Positions 1 to 8,878 of a stretch of DNA of 64,000 nt are shown here, piece by piece. Positions within the stretch are counted from its first letter, which is position 1. Every line of letters starts with the position of its first letter. The stretch is from the NCBI RefSeq assembly GCF_017916255.1, contig NZ_CP072827.1, positions 4,613,501-4,677,500 of the forward strand, in the 5' to 3' direction. Source of the stretch: Streptomyces mobaraensis NBRC 13819 = DSM 40847 (GTDB taxonomy: Bacteria; Actinomycetota; Actinomycetes; Streptomycetales; Streptomycetaceae). The notes under the pieces were generated by a model, which was given only the letters and a program-made list of their open reading frames with translations, was not told the DNA's origin and made no database searches. A program made the translations under genes and the position numbers.

Positions 1-567
1 CTCCTTGAGCCCGACCTGGCTGCTGCCCTCGCCCATGCCCTCCAGATCGGCCGGCACCACCTTGTGCCGCTGCTCCTTGGGGAACTTGGGCAGCAGGGTG
101 TCGGCGAAGAGCATCTTCAGCGTGGAGGCCGGGGCCAGCCGCCAGTGGGCGTTCTTCGCCGCCAGGACCTCGCCGGACTCGGCGTCGGCGATCAGCCAGG
201 CGTCCCCGCTCAGGTCCTTCGGCAGCTCGGGCGCGCCCGGCCGCGGCAGCACCTGGACACCCGGTTTGCCCAGCAGCTCGCCGCCGACCTCGGACATCTT
301 CGCGGGGGGCTGTTTGGGCGGCCGGCCCTTGCCGTCGGCCGGCGTCCCGCTCGGCTTCCCGCTGGGCGTCCCTCCGGGGGACGCGCCGGGGCCGGTCCTC
401 GGGCTCCCGGGAGCGGACGGGGTATGGCTGGCGGAAGGGGCGGGCGGGGCCGCGAGCGCCGGGGCCGCGGCGGCCAGGGGGAGTAGGAACGAGGCGGAGG
501 CGGCCGCCAGGGCCGCGCCACGGCGGCGGGCCGTCGCTGAGCGCGTCGCGTTCGGTGATGTCGTCAT
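1..567 (-). CDS. D-alanyl-D-alanine carboxypeptidase (peptidase S11), N-terminal part
   Basis: The gene begins at the ATG at 567 and runs off the left edge of the window, so only 189 codons are present. The product opens with an Arg-rich n-region, a hydrophobic Ala/Leu stretch and an ALA-A type signal cleavage site. A Pro/Ser/Gly-rich linker of about 50 residues follows. The penicillin-binding fold then starts with the active-site SxxK motif, read as Ser-Thr-Leu-Lys, about 30 codons before the edge. S11 enzymes trim the terminal D-Ala of peptidoglycan stem peptides outside the membrane. The SxN and KTG motifs lie beyond the window, so activity cannot be judged. The family call is firm. Confidence 0.85.
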   Translation of the reverse strand, partial: MTTSPNATRSATARRRGAALAAASASFLLPLAAAAPALAAPPAPSASHTPSAPGSPRTGPGASPGGTPSGKPSGTPADGKGRPPKQPPAKMSEVGGELLGKPGVQVLPRPGAPELPKDLSGDAWLIADAESGEVLAAKNAHWRLAPASTLKMLFADTLLPKFPKEQRHKVVPADLEGMGEGSSQVGLKE

Positions 568-682
568 CGGCACGCCGGTGAACGTACCGTTCCGCCCGCT
601 CCCCGAGGGCGAGCCGGTGGCCCGGGCTTCCGCCGAGGACCCGATAGGACCAGTGCGTACTCCGGATCGCATACTGAAACCC

Positions 683-964
683 ATGGTGAAACCCTCCGGC
701 TCGACAGCCCCTCGCACCCCCGCGTCCCTCTCCCGCCCCGTCTCCTGGTTCCTGCTCGCCTTCGGCGTATGGAGCTGGTTCATCTGGATCACTTTCGCAA
801 AGAATCTGTGGAAGGACGGGAGCGGGCTCGCCTTCGACGACGCGGGGGAGCCGACCGCGTACTTCTGGGTGCATCTGCTGCTGGCGGTCACCTCTTTTCT
901 TCTGGGGACGGTCATCGGCCTCATCGGGTTGCGTGGAGTCAGGGCGTTGCGGCGCACCTCATAG
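683..964 (+). CDS. Small two-helix membrane protein (SCO4848-like)
   Basis: A 93-residue protein divergent from the carboxypeptidase gene. The ATG at 683 is the first start that puts the conserved Pro-Val-Ser-Trp-Phe start of helix 1 near the N-terminus. The longer upstream frame is only the shadow of the carboxypeptidase gene. Two hydrophobic segments (about residues 18-38 and 57-80) are separated by a loop with Lys, Asp and Gly. The basic C-terminus (Arg-Ala-Leu-Arg-Arg) suggests a cytoplasmic tail. I recognise it as the small integral membrane protein that sits next to this carboxypeptidase in streptomycetes. Its function is not known to me. Confidence 0.75.
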   Translation: MVKPSGSTAPRTPASLSRPVSWFLLAFGVWSWFIWITFAKNLWKDGSGLAFDDAGEPTAYFWVHLLLAVTSFLLGTVIGLIGLRGVRALRRTS

Positions 965-1087
965 CGGTTCCCCGAGTACGGCCCCTGACAGCCTGTCGGC
1001 CCCGGAAGTCGATCACTTGGCCGATTCCCCGGACGTACGCGCGCCGGTGTGTTTAGGTGAGGCGCGTCACGGAAAGGGGGCGCAGCC

Positions 1088-2656
1088 ATGCGTGGGGTCC
1101 GGAGGCGAAGCCGCAGCAAGGTCGTTGTGGCGGCGTTGGCGCTGATGTCGGTGGGGCTGAGCGGTTGTTCGAGCCTGTCGTCGGACGACGGGGACGAGAA
1201 GCCGATCGTCGTGGGGACGACGGATTCGGCCATGGGACTGGATCCGGCCGGCGTCTACGACGTCGGATCGTGGTCGCTTTTCGGCAACGTCTACCAGACG
1301 TTGCTGACGTTCACGCCGGGCACCGACAAGCCGACGCCCGACGCCGCCAAGAGCTGCGGCTTCAAGGATGTCGAACGGCGGACGTACAGCTGCACCCTGC
1401 GGTCCGGGCTGAAGTTCGCCAACGGGCACGATCTCACCGCCCAGGACGTCAAGTTCTCCTTCGACCGGATCCTGCGCATCAAGTCCGACCAGGGGCCCGC
1501 GGTGCTGCTGGAGACGCTGGAGTCGGTGCGCACCGAGGGGAACGACACGGTGGTCTTCCGGCTGCGCACGCCGGACGCCACCTTCCCGTCCAAGATCGCT
1601 TCCGGGGTGGGGTCGATCGTGGACAGCCGTACCTACCCGGCCGACAAGGTGCGGACGGGCAACGAACTGGACGGTTCCGGTCCGTACCGGCTGATGGACT
1701 TCCAGCCGGACGGCAAGGTCGAGTTGAGGCCCAACCCGCACTACAAGGGCGCCAACCGGACGTCCGGAAACCCGGTCACCGTACGGTACTTCGGCAAGCC
1801 CAAGGACCTCATGGCCGCCTGGAAGCGGCAGGACATCGACGTCGCCTCCCGCGATCTGCCGGCCGCCGACGTCGCCGAACTCTCCCTGGGGGACAACGAC
1901 TTCAGGGTCACCGAGAACGCCTCGGCGAGCACCCGTTTCCTGGTCTTCAACCTGAAGAGCAAGTCCCCGGTGAAGGACGTCGCCGTCCGGCGCGCGGTCG
2001 CGTCCGTCCTGGACCGGGTGGCGGTGGCGCGGGACGTCCACCACCGGACGGTCGAACCGCTCTACTCCCTCATCCCGCAGGGCCTCTTCGGGCATACGAC
2101 GTCCTTCTTCGACCGCTATCCGCGCCCGGACGCGGAGGCCGCCGCCCGGCTGCTGCGGTCGGCGGGCGTGACGGCGCCGGTGCGCTTCAAGCTGGCCTAT
2201 TCCAAGGGTGTCTCCACGGACGAGGAGACGGCGCTGATCAAGAAGCAACTGGAGTCCACGGGCCTGTTCCGGATCGACACGGAACACGTGGAGTGGTCGC
2301 GGTTCCAGCAGGGCCGGGCCAAGGGCGAGTACGACGCGTACCTCCTGGGGTGGGTCGCGGACTACCCGGACGCCGACACGTTCACCAGCCCGCTCGTGGG
2401 CACCGGGAACACGCTCTACTCGGGCTACTCCAACGACCGGATCGACAAGCTGATCCGGGACGCCCAGCGGAACGGCCGGCGGGACGGGAGCACGGACGAC
2501 TACCGGACCATCCAGAAGATCATCGCGGAGGATGTGCCGCTGCTGCCGCTGTGGCAGAGGAAGGAGTTCGTGGTGAGCAAGGAGTCCATCTCGGGGGCGC
2601 AGTACCTGAGGGACGGCTCGGGGCTGTGGCGGCTGTGGCGCCTGGACAGGATCTGA
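1088..2656 (+). CDS. ABC transporter substrate-binding lipoprotein, family 5 (peptide type)
   Basis: A 522-residue extracytoplasmic solute-binding protein of the DppA/OppA class (SBP_bac_5). The N-terminus has a basic region, a hydrophobic stretch and a Leu-Ser-Gly-Cys lipobox with the lipidated Cys at residue 27. A GG-rich ribosome-binding site (GGAAAGGGGG) precedes the ATG. Family landmarks include the early Leu-Asp-Pro-Ala segment and the late sequence describing a planar ligand pocket (LLGWVADYPDADTF). No permease or ATPase genes adjoin it, so it is an orphan binding protein that must share a transporter encoded elsewhere. Ligands could be oligopeptides, but family 5 also binds other solutes. 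Confidence 0.85.
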   Translation: MRGVRRRSRSKVVVAALALMSVGLSGCSSLSSDDGDEKPIVVGTTDSAMGLDPAGVYDVGSWSLFGNVYQTLLTFTPGTDKPTPDAAKSCGFKDVERRTYSCTLRSGLKFANGHDLTAQDVKFSFDRILRIKSDQGPAVLLETLESVRTEGNDTVVFRLRTPDATFPSKIASGVGSIVDSRTYPADKVRTGNELDGSGPYRLMDFQPDGKVELRPNPHYKGANRTSGNPVTVRYFGKPKDLMAAWKRQDIDVASRDLPAADVAELSLGDNDFRVTENASASTRFLVFNLKSKSPVKDVAVRRAVASVLDRVAVARDVHHRTVEPLYSLIPQGLFGHTTSFFDRYPRPDAEAAARLLRSAGVTAPVRFKLAYSKGVSTDEETALIKKQLESTGLFRIDTEHVEWSRFQQGRAKGEYDAYLLGWVADYPDADTFTSPLVGTGNTLYSGYSNDRIDKLIRDAQRNGRRDGSTDDYRTIQKIIAEDVPLLPLWQRKEFVVSKESISGAQYLRDGSGLWRLWRLDRI

Positions 2657-2690
2657 CCGGCCGGTCCCTCCCCGGCTCGACCTGACAGAC

Positions 2691-2727
2691 TCCGCCGCCG
2701 GCCCGCGGTTCGCGCGCCGGCGGCGGA
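2691..2727. terminator. Hairpin after the substrate-binding protein gene
   Basis: A 12-bp perfect stem (2691-2702 with 2716-2727, arms TCCGCCGCCGGC and GCCGGCGGCGGA) encloses a GC-rich 13-nt loop. It lies 35 bp past the stop codon with no gene between. There is no T-tract, as is usual for such GC-rich genomes. Confidence 0.55.
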
Positions 2728-2885
2728 CCGCTTCCCTCCGGTCACCGGGCCCCGCACCCGGAACCCAAGCCTCCGCGCCGCCCGTCCGACCGCCTTGACC
2801 TCGACCGGAGTTGAGGTTGTTGAGTGGTGGGCATCGGCCCGGACGGGCCGGGGCTCGGAACAAGGCAAGGAAAGCGGTATTCACC

Positions 2886-3317
2886 ATGGCAACGACCAGC
2901 GAATTCCACGATGTCGTCCCCGCCGATGTCGCCATCGCCGTACGCGACGTCGTCCGCTCGCTCCAGGACGCGTTCAACGCCAAGGACGCGACGGCCCTGG
3001 CCGACTGCTACGCCCGGAACGCCACCTGGACCAACGCCATGGGGAAGCGCCTCACCGGCCGCGAGGAGATCACCGAGCTGTCCCGGAAGGTGTTCCCCGT
3101 CCTGCCGGACCAGCCGGTCCGCTACGACGTCGTCCGGATGTTCGCCATCCGGCCCGAGGTGATCGCCGTCAACGTCGTCCAGACGCCGGTCTCCCCGGCG
3201 GGCGACCCCGTCGAGGGCGCCAAGGGCGCGCCGCTCTACGTCATATCCAAGGAGGAGGACGGCTGGAAGATCATCGCCGGGATGAACGGCTTCCTCACCG
3301 ACCCGGCGACGGACTGA
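2886..3317 (+). CDS. NTF2-like protein (SgcJ/EcaC or SnoaL-like family)
   Basis: A 143-residue protein with the cone-shaped alpha+beta fold signature of the NTF2-like superfamily. An N-terminal helix (VRSLQDAFNAKDATALADCY) is followed by alternating strands, with the typical Asp-Gly-Trp-Lys-Ile-Ile strand close to the end. The start at 2886 is preceded by a purine-rich AAGGAAAG about 10 nt upstream. The longer frame from 2811 has no such site. Members are small hydrolases, isomerases or ligand-binding proteins, often annotated as SgcJ/EcaC family oxidoreductases. No catalytic residue pattern lets me assign a reaction. It stands alone between the lipoprotein and the aldo/keto reductase. Confidence 0.7.
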   Translation: MATTSEFHDVVPADVAIAVRDVVRSLQDAFNAKDATALADCYARNATWTNAMGKRLTGREEITELSRKVFPVLPDQPVRYDVVRMFAIRPEVIAVNVVQTPVSPAGDPVEGAKGAPLYVISKEEDGWKIIAGMNGFLTDPATD

Positions 3318-3348
3318 AGCGTCCCTTGGGCCTCCTGACGCCGGTCGC

Positions 3349-3379
3349 TTGACTTCGAGTGTGCTCGAACTCCTAACGT
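3349..3379 (+). promoter_or_regulatory. MerR-type promoter of the aldo/keto reductase gene
   Basis: A -35 hexamer TTGACT (3349-3354) and a -10 hexamer TAACGT (3374-3379) are separated by an over-long 19-bp spacer. The spacer contains the dyad TTCGAG-TGTG-CTCGAA (3354-3369). The combination of a 19-bp spacer and a dyad inside it is the hallmark of promoters activated by MerR-family regulators. The regulator itself is not in the window. Confidence 0.6.
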
Positions 3380-3422
3380 CTGAGACGACAGCGCAGCACA
3401 ACCGCCCCAGGAGGCACCGGTT

Positions 3423-4415
3423 ATGACCAGCATTCCCACCCGACGGCTCGGCGGACTCACGGTCGGCGCCCAGGGCCTCGGCTGCATGGGCATGAGCCAC
3501 GCGTACGGCGCGTCGGACGACGCCCAGTCGATCGCCACCCTGCACCGAGCCCTGGACCTGGGCGTCACCCTCCTCGACACCTCCGACTTCTACGGCAAGG
3601 GCGACAACGAGGAGCTGATCGGCCGGGCCCTCGCCGCCCCCGGGCGGCGCGAACAGGCGGTCGTGGCCACCAAGTTCGGCTTCGCCAACCGGCTGGGCGA
3701 GCCCACGGTGATCCGTGGTGACGCGGCGTACGTCCGGCAGGCGTGCGAGGCGTCGCTGCGCCGGCTCGGCCTCGACCACATCGACCTCTACTACGTGCAC
3801 CGGGTCGACCGGAACGTGCCCATCGAGGAGACCGTCGGGGCGATGGCCGAGCTGGTGGCGGAGGGCAAGGTGCGCCACCTCGGCCTCTCCGAGGCGAGCG
3901 CCGCCACCATCCGGCGGGCGCACGCCGTCCACCCGATCGCCGCGCTGCAGAGCGAGTGGTCGCTCTGGACCCGCGACATCGAGGCCGAGGTGCTGCCCGT
4001 CTGCCGCGAACTCGGCATCGGAATCGTCCCGTTCTCGCCCCTCGGCCGGGGCTTCCTCACCGGCCGCTACACCTCGCTCGACGCCCTGGAGCAGACGGAC
4101 ATGCGCCGCACCCAGCCGCGCTTCGCCGACGGCAACCTGGAGAAGAACCTGGCCATCGTCGAGCGGCTGGAGGCGCTGGCCGCGGAGAAGGGCGTCACCG
4201 CCGGCCAGCTCGCCCTCGCCTGGGTCCAGCACCGCGGCGACGACGTCGTCCCGATCCCGGGCACCCGCCGCGAGAAGTACCTGACGGAGAACGTCGCCGC
4301 CGCGTCCCTGGAGCTGTCCGCGGACGACCTCGCCGCCATCGACGCGGCGGCCCCGGCCGAGGCGGTCGCCGGCTCGCGCTACGACGAGACGAGCCTGACC
4401 TTCGTCAACGCCTGA
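3423..4415 (+). CDS. Aldo/keto reductase
   Basis: A 330-residue NADPH-dependent oxidoreductase with the (beta/alpha)8 fold of the AKR superfamily, close to the AKR13/YakC-type group. All four catalytic residues are visible: Asp and Tyr in [15 protein letters not shown], Lys in VVATKFGF, and His in YYVHRVD. The C-terminal cofactor segment ([13 protein letters not shown]) binds the 2'-phosphate of NADPH in this family. An AGGAGG site lies 7-13 nt before the ATG. Transcription is probably induced through the MerR-type promoter upstream, suggesting a role in carbonyl or redox detoxification. The stop codon overlaps the 3' end of the convergent MFS gene by 11 bp. Confidence 0.9.
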   Translation: MTSIPTRRLGGLTVGAQGLGCMGMSHAYGASDDAQSIATLHRALDLGVTLLDTSDFYGKGDNEELIGRALAAPGRREQAVVATKFGFANRLGEPTVIRGDAAYVRQACEASLRRLGLDHIDLYYVHRVDRNVPIEETVGAMAELVAEGKVRHLGLSEASAATIRRAHAVHPIAALQSEWSLWTRDIEAEVLPVCRELGIGIVPFSPLGRGFLTGRYTSLDALEQTDMRRTQPRFADGNLEKNLAIVERLEALAAEKGVTAGQLALAWVQHRGDDVVPIPGTRREKYLTENVAAASLELSADDLAAIDAAAPAEAVAGSRYDETSLTFVNA

Positions 4416-5664
4416 CCCCGGGCCCGGCGGCCGCGTCCCGGCGCGGCCGCCGCCGGAGGGCCATCGCCGCCCCGGCGAGGGCCGCCGCCACCACGACGGC
4501 GCCCGTCCAGCCCAGCGCGGTGACGTCGGCCCCGTTCGCCAGCAGCCGCGAACCGCCCCATGAACCCGCCGCGTTGCCCAGGTTGAAGGCGGAGGTGTTG
4601 GCGGCCACGGCCAGCGCCGACCCGCCGCCGGCCGCGCCGAGTACCCAGGACTGCAGCGGTGGCACCAGGGCGCCGGACGCGGCCCCGATCAGCAGGATCG
4701 CCACCGGGACGGCGGCCTTCGCCTCGGCGACGGCACTGACCAGCGCGAGCGCCCCGGCGAGCACCGTGAGCGAGACCACCAGGGTGCCGCGCAGCGACCG
4801 GTCCGCGTACCGCCCGCCGACCGCGTTGCCCGCGAACCCGCCCAGGCCGAAGAGGAACAGCAGGACGGTCGTGGCGGTCGCGCCGTACCCCGTCGTGTCC
4901 CGCAGCAGCGGAGCGACGTAGCTGTAGAGCAGGAACCAGCCCGCCTGTGAGACGGCGGTGACGCCCAGGGCGCAGATCACCTGAGGCCGTGCCAGCACCC
5001 GGGCACCGGCGGTCCGCGCTCCCGCCGGGCCCCGGGTGACCGAGCGCGGCACCAGAGTCACCAGGGCCGTGAGCGCCACCGCCGCCGCGGCCGTCACGCA
5101 CCAGAACGTCGCGCGCCAGCCCCACTGCTGCCCGACGGCCGTGCCGACCGGCCCGCCGAGGACCGTCGCCAGCCCCAGCCCGCCGGACACCCAGGCGATG
5201 GCGGTCCCCTGGCGGCCGGGGGGCGACATGCGGACGGCGATGAGCACGCAGACCGCGGCGAAGGTGCTGTGCGTCAGGGCGCCCAGTGTCCGCGCGGCCA
5301 TGAGCAGCGGGAACGAGGGGGCGATCGCGCCCAGGACGTTGGCCGCGGCGAAGACGGCCAGCAGCGCCGCCGCCAGGGTCCGCGGCGCCACCCGGGCGGT
5401 GAGGGCCGTGACGACCGGGCCGCCGACGGCGACGACCAGGGCGTACGCGCTGAGCAACTGCCCGGCCGTCGCCACCGGGACGCGCAGGTCCCGGGAGACG
5501 TCCAGCAGCAGCCCGACGAGCGCGAACTCGGCGGAGCAGAGGGCGAAGGCGGCGAACGCGAGCGCCGCCAGGGCCGCGACCGGGACGGTCGCGGGCGGTG
5601 GTGGCGGCGCCGGGTCACGGTCGTGCGGGGCGGTGGTGGACGAGGACGCCGAGGCGGATGACAA
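4405..5664 (-). CDS. MFS efflux transporter (DHA1/AraJ-like)
   Basis: A 419-residue major facilitator with about 12 predicted helices, a Pro-rich cytoplasmic N-terminus and a basic Arg-rich C-terminus. The motif A region between helices 2 and 3 is degenerate (Thr-Ala-Arg-Val-Ala-Pro-Arg). The [11 protein letters not shown] segment resembles drug/sugar antiporters of the AraJ/CmlA type. The start is a TTG at 5664, preceded by GGAGGGAG at 8 nt, and no ATG or GTG fits better. It is divergent from the padR gene and shares an operator region with it, so it is very probably the efflux pump that this PadR repressor controls. Substrate unknown. Confidence 0.85.
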   Translation of the reverse strand: MSSASASSSTTAPHDRDPAPPPPPATVPVAALAALAFAAFALCSAEFALVGLLLDVSRDLRVPVATAGQLLSAYALVVAVGGPVVTALTARVAPRTLAAALLAVFAAANVLGAIAPSFPLLMAARTLGALTHSTFAAVCVLIAVRMSPPGRQGTAIAWVSGGLGLATVLGGPVGTAVGQQWGWRATFWCVTAAAAVALTALVTLVPRSVTRGPAGARTAGARVLARPQVICALGVTAVSQAGWFLLYSYVAPLLRDTTGYGATATTVLLFLFGLGGFAGNAVGGRYADRSLRGTLVVSLTVLAGALALVSAVAEAKAAVPVAILLIGAASGALVPPLQSWVLGAAGGGSALAVAANTSAFNLGNAAGSWGGSRLLANGADVTALGWTGAVVVAAALAGAAMALRRRPRRDAAAGPGVRR

Positions 5665-5685
5665 CGGTGGTGCTCCCTCCCTGAT

Positions 5686-5717
5686 TAGGTCGAAACGCTG
5701 TATGTCGAAACGACCTA
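5686..5717. promoter_or_regulatory. Probable PadR operator between the MFS and padR genes
   Basis: Inverted arms TAGGTCG (5686-5692) and CGACCTA (5711-5717) flank a tandem direct repeat GTCGAAACG at 5689-5697 and 5704-5712 (15-bp phase). It sits between two divergent starts, only 22 and 31 bp from them, so binding would cover both promoters. Assigning it to the adjacent PadR protein is inference. Confidence 0.55.
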
Positions 5718-5747
5718 TCTCGGAGTCTAGGGATATGCTCTCTGTTC

Positions 5748-6287
5748 ATGTCAAGCCTGTTGGACCTCGCCATCCTGGGCTTCCTCCACGAGGAACCCCT
5801 GCACGGCTATGAGTTGCGCACCCGTATCGCCCGTCTCACCGGGCACGTCAAGGCGATCAGCCACGGCACCCTCTACCCGGCGATCAAGCGCATGGAGGCG
5901 GCCGGGCTGCTCGTCCGGGAGGCGCAACAGGGAGCGGTGGCGGCGCCGCGGCACGTGCTCAGCCTGACCGAGGAGGGCCGGCGGACGTTCCTGGAGCGGC
6001 TGCGGCGGCCCGAGGAGCCGTTCGTCACCGACGAGAACCGGTGGTTCGTGCTGCTCGCCTTCCTGCGCCACCTGCCGGACCGGCAGGCGCAGGCGGACGT
6101 CCTCCGCAGGCGGCTGGCGTTCCTTCGTGAACCGAGCAGCTTCTTCTACGACGGCGACCGGCCGCTGGGCGTCGAGGACGTGGACGACCCCTTCCGGCGC
6201 GGCGTCCTCGCCATCGCCCGCGCCACCTCACGGGCCGAACTCGCCTGGCTGGAGGAGACGATCGCCGAGCTGGAACGGCCGGCGTGA
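5748..6287 (+). CDS. PadR family transcriptional regulator
   Basis: A 179-residue repressor. The N-terminal winged helix starts at once with the hallmark Leu-Asp-Leu-Ala-Ile-Leu-Gly-Phe-Leu and the HGYEL turn. The recognition helix and wing follow (SHGTLYPAIKRMEAAGLL), then a C-terminal helical dimerisation domain (about residues 90-179), as in PadR subfamily s1 (Vir_act_alpha_C). It is divergent from the MFS transporter gene. PadR proteins usually repress such a neighbour until a phenolic or drug ligand binds. Confidence 0.88.
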   Translation: MSSLLDLAILGFLHEEPLHGYELRTRIARLTGHVKAISHGTLYPAIKRMEAAGLLVREAQQGAVAAPRHVLSLTEEGRRTFLERLRRPEEPFVTDENRWFVLLAFLRHLPDRQAQADVLRRRLAFLREPSSFFYDGDRPLGVEDVDDPFRRGVLAIARATSRAELAWLEETIAELERPA

Positions 6288-6292
6288 ACGCC

Positions 6293-6330
6293 GAAGGGCC
6301 CCCGCTTCCGGGAGGAAGCGGGGGCCCTTC
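6293..6330. terminator. Bidirectional terminator between padR and sdhB
   Basis: A perfect 17-bp stem (6293-6309 with 6314-6330, arm GAAGGGCCCCCGCTTCC) is closed by a GGGA tetraloop. It sits between two convergent genes, 6 bp past the padR stop and 16 bp from the sdhB stop, and can serve both. Confidence 0.8.
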
Positions 6331-6345
6331 GTACGGCTGGGGGGA

Positions 6346-7104
6346 TCAGAAGCGGCGCGTGATCAGCGCCCGCTTGACCTCCTGGATCGCCTTCGTCACC
6401 TCGATGCCGCGCGGGCAGGCGTCGGTGCAGTTGAAGGTGGTCCGGCAGCGCCAGACGCCGTCCTTGTCGTTCAGGATCTCCAGCCGCTGCTCGCCGGCCT
6501 CGTCACGCGAGTCGAAGATGAAGCGGTGGGCGTTGACGATCGCCGCCGGGCCGAAGTACTGGCCGTCGTTCCAGAACACCGGGCACGAGGACGTGCACGC
6601 GGCGCACAGGATGCACTTGGTGGTGTCGTCGAAGCGCTCGCGGTCCTCGGCGGACTGCAGGCGCTCGCGCGTCGGCTCGTTGCCCTTGGTGATCAGGAAC
6701 GGCATCACGTCCCGGTACGCCTGGAAGAAGGGCTCCATGTCGACCACGAGGTCCTTCAGGACCGTGAGGCCCTTGATGGGCTCCACCGTGATCGGCTTGT
6801 CCGGGTTGATGTCCTTGATCAGGGTCTTGCACGCGAGGCGGTTGCGGCCGTTGATGCGCATGGCGTCGGAGCCGCAGATGCCGTGGGCGCAGGACCGGCG
6901 GAAGGTCAGCGAACCGTCCAGGTCCCACTTGATCTTGTGCAGACCGTCGAGCACGCGCTCCTTCGGGTCGATCTCGACCTCGAAGTCCTGCCAGGTCGCC
7001 TCGGCGGAGACCTCCGGGTTGAACCGGCGGACGCGGAAGGTGACCGTGATGTAGGGGGAGGCCTTGCTCGCGGCCTCCACCTTGTCTTCGATCGCGGTGC
7101 TCAT
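6346..7104 (-). CDS. sdhB: Succinate dehydrogenase iron-sulfur subunit
   Basis: A 252-residue subunit carrying electrons from FAD to quinone in complex II. The N-terminal ferredoxin domain has the [2Fe-2S] ligands in RSCAHGICGSDAMRI. The C-terminal domain has the [4Fe-4S] set CILCAACTSSCPVF and the later CTDACPRGIEVTKAI that supplies ligands for the [3Fe-4S] cluster. Its ATG overlaps the sdhA stop in TGATG, so the two are translationally coupled. It is the last gene of sdhCDAB and ends at the strong terminator hairpin. Length and motifs are standard for actinobacteria. Confidence 0.97.
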   Translation of the reverse strand: MSTAIEDKVEAASKASPYITVTFRVRRFNPEVSAEATWQDFEVEIDPKERVLDGLHKIKWDLDGSLTFRRSCAHGICGSDAMRINGRNRLACKTLIKDINPDKPITVEPIKGLTVLKDLVVDMEPFFQAYRDVMPFLITKGNEPTRERLQSAEDRERFDDTTKCILCAACTSSCPVFWNDGQYFGPAAIVNAHRFIFDSRDEAGEQRLEILNDKDGVWRCRTTFNCTDACPRGIEVTKAIQEVKRALITRRF

Positions 7105-8858
7105 CAGTACTTACGCTCCATGGGCTGGTAGCGGGTCTGCACGACCGGCTTGTAGTCGAGCCGGATCGAATCCCTGCCGTCCGCGTCGACCTCGCGGTAC
7201 GCCATGGTGTGGCGCATGAAGTTGACGTCGTCGCGGTTGGGGTAGTCCTCGCGGTAGTGACCACCGCGGGACTCCTTGCGCGCGAGCGCGGAGACCGCCA
7301 TGACCTCGGCCAGGTCGAGCAGGTTGCCCAGCTCGATGGCCTCCAGCAGGTCGGTGTTGAAGCGCTTGCCCTTGTCCTGGATGGACACGTTCTTGTAGCG
7401 CTTGCGCAGCTCGGCGATCTTCTCGACGGCCGTCTTGATGGTCTGCTCGGTGCGGAAGACCATGACGTTGGCGTCCATGGTCTCCTGCAGCTCCTTGCGG
7501 AGCTCGGCGACCCGCTCGGTGCCCGTGGACTCGCGCAGCCGCTCGACCTGCTCCCGGACGAACGCGGCCGGGTCCTCCGGCAGCTCGACGAAGTCCGCCT
7601 TGTGGGCGTACTCCGCGGCGGCGATGCCCGCGCGCTTGCCGAAGACGTTGATGTCCAGCAGCGAGTTGGTGCCCAGGCGGTTGGCGCCGTGGACGGAGAC
7701 GCAGGCGACCTCGCCGGCGGCGTACAGGCCCGGGACGACGGTGTCGTTGTCGGCCAGCACCTCGCCCTCGACGTTGGTCGGGATGCCGCCCATCGCGTAG
7801 TGCGCGGTGGGCTGGATCGGGATCGGGTCCGTGTAGGGCTCGATGCCGAGGTAGGTGCGCGCGAACTCGGTGATGTCCGGCAGCTTGGCGTCCAGCTGCT
7901 CCGGCGGCAGGTGCGTCAGGTCGAGGTAGACGTGGTCGCCCTCGGGACCGCAGCCGCGGCCCTCGCGGATCTCCGTGTAGATGGAGCGCGAGACGACGTC
8001 ACGGGACGCGAGGTCCTTCATGACCGGCGCGTACTTCTCCATGAAGCGCTCGCCGTCCTTGTTGCGGAGGATGCCGCCCTCACCGCGGGCGCCCTCCGTC
8101 AGCAGGATGCCCATGCGCCAGATGCCCGTCGGGTGGAACTGGAAGAACTCCATGTCCTCCAGCGGCAGGCCGCGCCGGTAGCAGGCGGCCTGGCCGTCAC
8201 CGGTCAGGGTGTGCGCGTTGGAGGTCACCTTGAAGAACTTGCCGGTGCCGCCGGAGGCGTAGATGACCGACTTGGCCTGGAAGACGTGGATCTCGCCGGT
8301 GGCCAGCTCGTAGGCGACCACACCGGCGGACTTCTTGACGCCGTCCACCTCGGTGATCAGCTGGTCGAGGACGTAGAACTCGTTGAAGAACTCCACGCCC
8401 TCCTTGACGCAGTTCTGGTACAGCGTCTGGAGGATCATGTGGCCGGTGCGGTCCGCGGCGTAGCAGGACCGGCGGACCGGGGCCTCGCCGTGGTTGCGCG
8501 AGTGACCGCCGAAGCGGCGCTGGTCGATGGTGCCGTCCGGGGTGCGGTTGAACGGCAGGCCCATCTTCTCCAGGTCGAGGACCGCGTCGATGGCCTCCTT
8601 CGCCAGGATCTCGGCGGCGTCCTGGTCGACCAGGTAGTCACCGCCCTTGACCGTGTCGAAGGTGTGCCACTCCCAGTTGTCCTCCTCGACGTTGGCGAGG
8701 GCGGCGGCCATGCCGCCCTGGGCCGCGCCGGTGTGGGAGCGGGTGGGGTACAGCTTGGTGAGCACCGCGGTGCGGCTGCGCTTGGTCGACTCGATGGCCG
8801 CGCGCATGCCGGCGCCACCGGCGCCGACGATGACGGTGTCGTACTTGTGGATCTTCAT
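7104..8858 (-). CDS. sdhA: Succinate dehydrogenase flavoprotein subunit
   Basis: A 584-residue catalytic subunit that oxidises succinate to fumarate on covalently bound FAD. The Rossmann motif VIVGAGGAGMRAA lies at the N-terminus. The flavinylated His sits in RSHTGAAQGGM, the catalytic region HGEAPVRRSCYAADRTGH follows, and the substrate and FAD-binding stretch HGANRLGTNSLLD comes later. The ATG at 8858 gives the usual MKIHKYDTVIVGAG start. The longer open frame upstream is only the shadow of sdhD. It is the third gene of the sdhCDAB operon. Confidence 0.97.
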   Translation of the reverse strand: MKIHKYDTVIVGAGGAGMRAAIESTKRSRTAVLTKLYPTRSHTGAAQGGMAAALANVEEDNWEWHTFDTVKGGDYLVDQDAAEILAKEAIDAVLDLEKMGLPFNRTPDGTIDQRRFGGHSRNHGEAPVRRSCYAADRTGHMILQTLYQNCVKEGVEFFNEFYVLDQLITEVDGVKKSAGVVAYELATGEIHVFQAKSVIYASGGTGKFFKVTSNAHTLTGDGQAACYRRGLPLEDMEFFQFHPTGIWRMGILLTEGARGEGGILRNKDGERFMEKYAPVMKDLASRDVVSRSIYTEIREGRGCGPEGDHVYLDLTHLPPEQLDAKLPDITEFARTYLGIEPYTDPIPIQPTAHYAMGGIPTNVEGEVLADNDTVVPGLYAAGEVACVSVHGANRLGTNSLLDINVFGKRAGIAAAEYAHKADFVELPEDPAAFVREQVERLRESTGTERVAELRKELQETMDANVMVFRTEQTIKTAVEKIAELRKRYKNVSIQDKGKRFNTDLLEAIELGNLLDLAEVMAVSALARKESRGGHYREDYPNRDDVNFMRHTMAYREVDADGRDSIRLDYKPVVQTRYQPMERKY

Positions 8859-8878
8859 GGTCGCGTCAGCCCCGGGCT

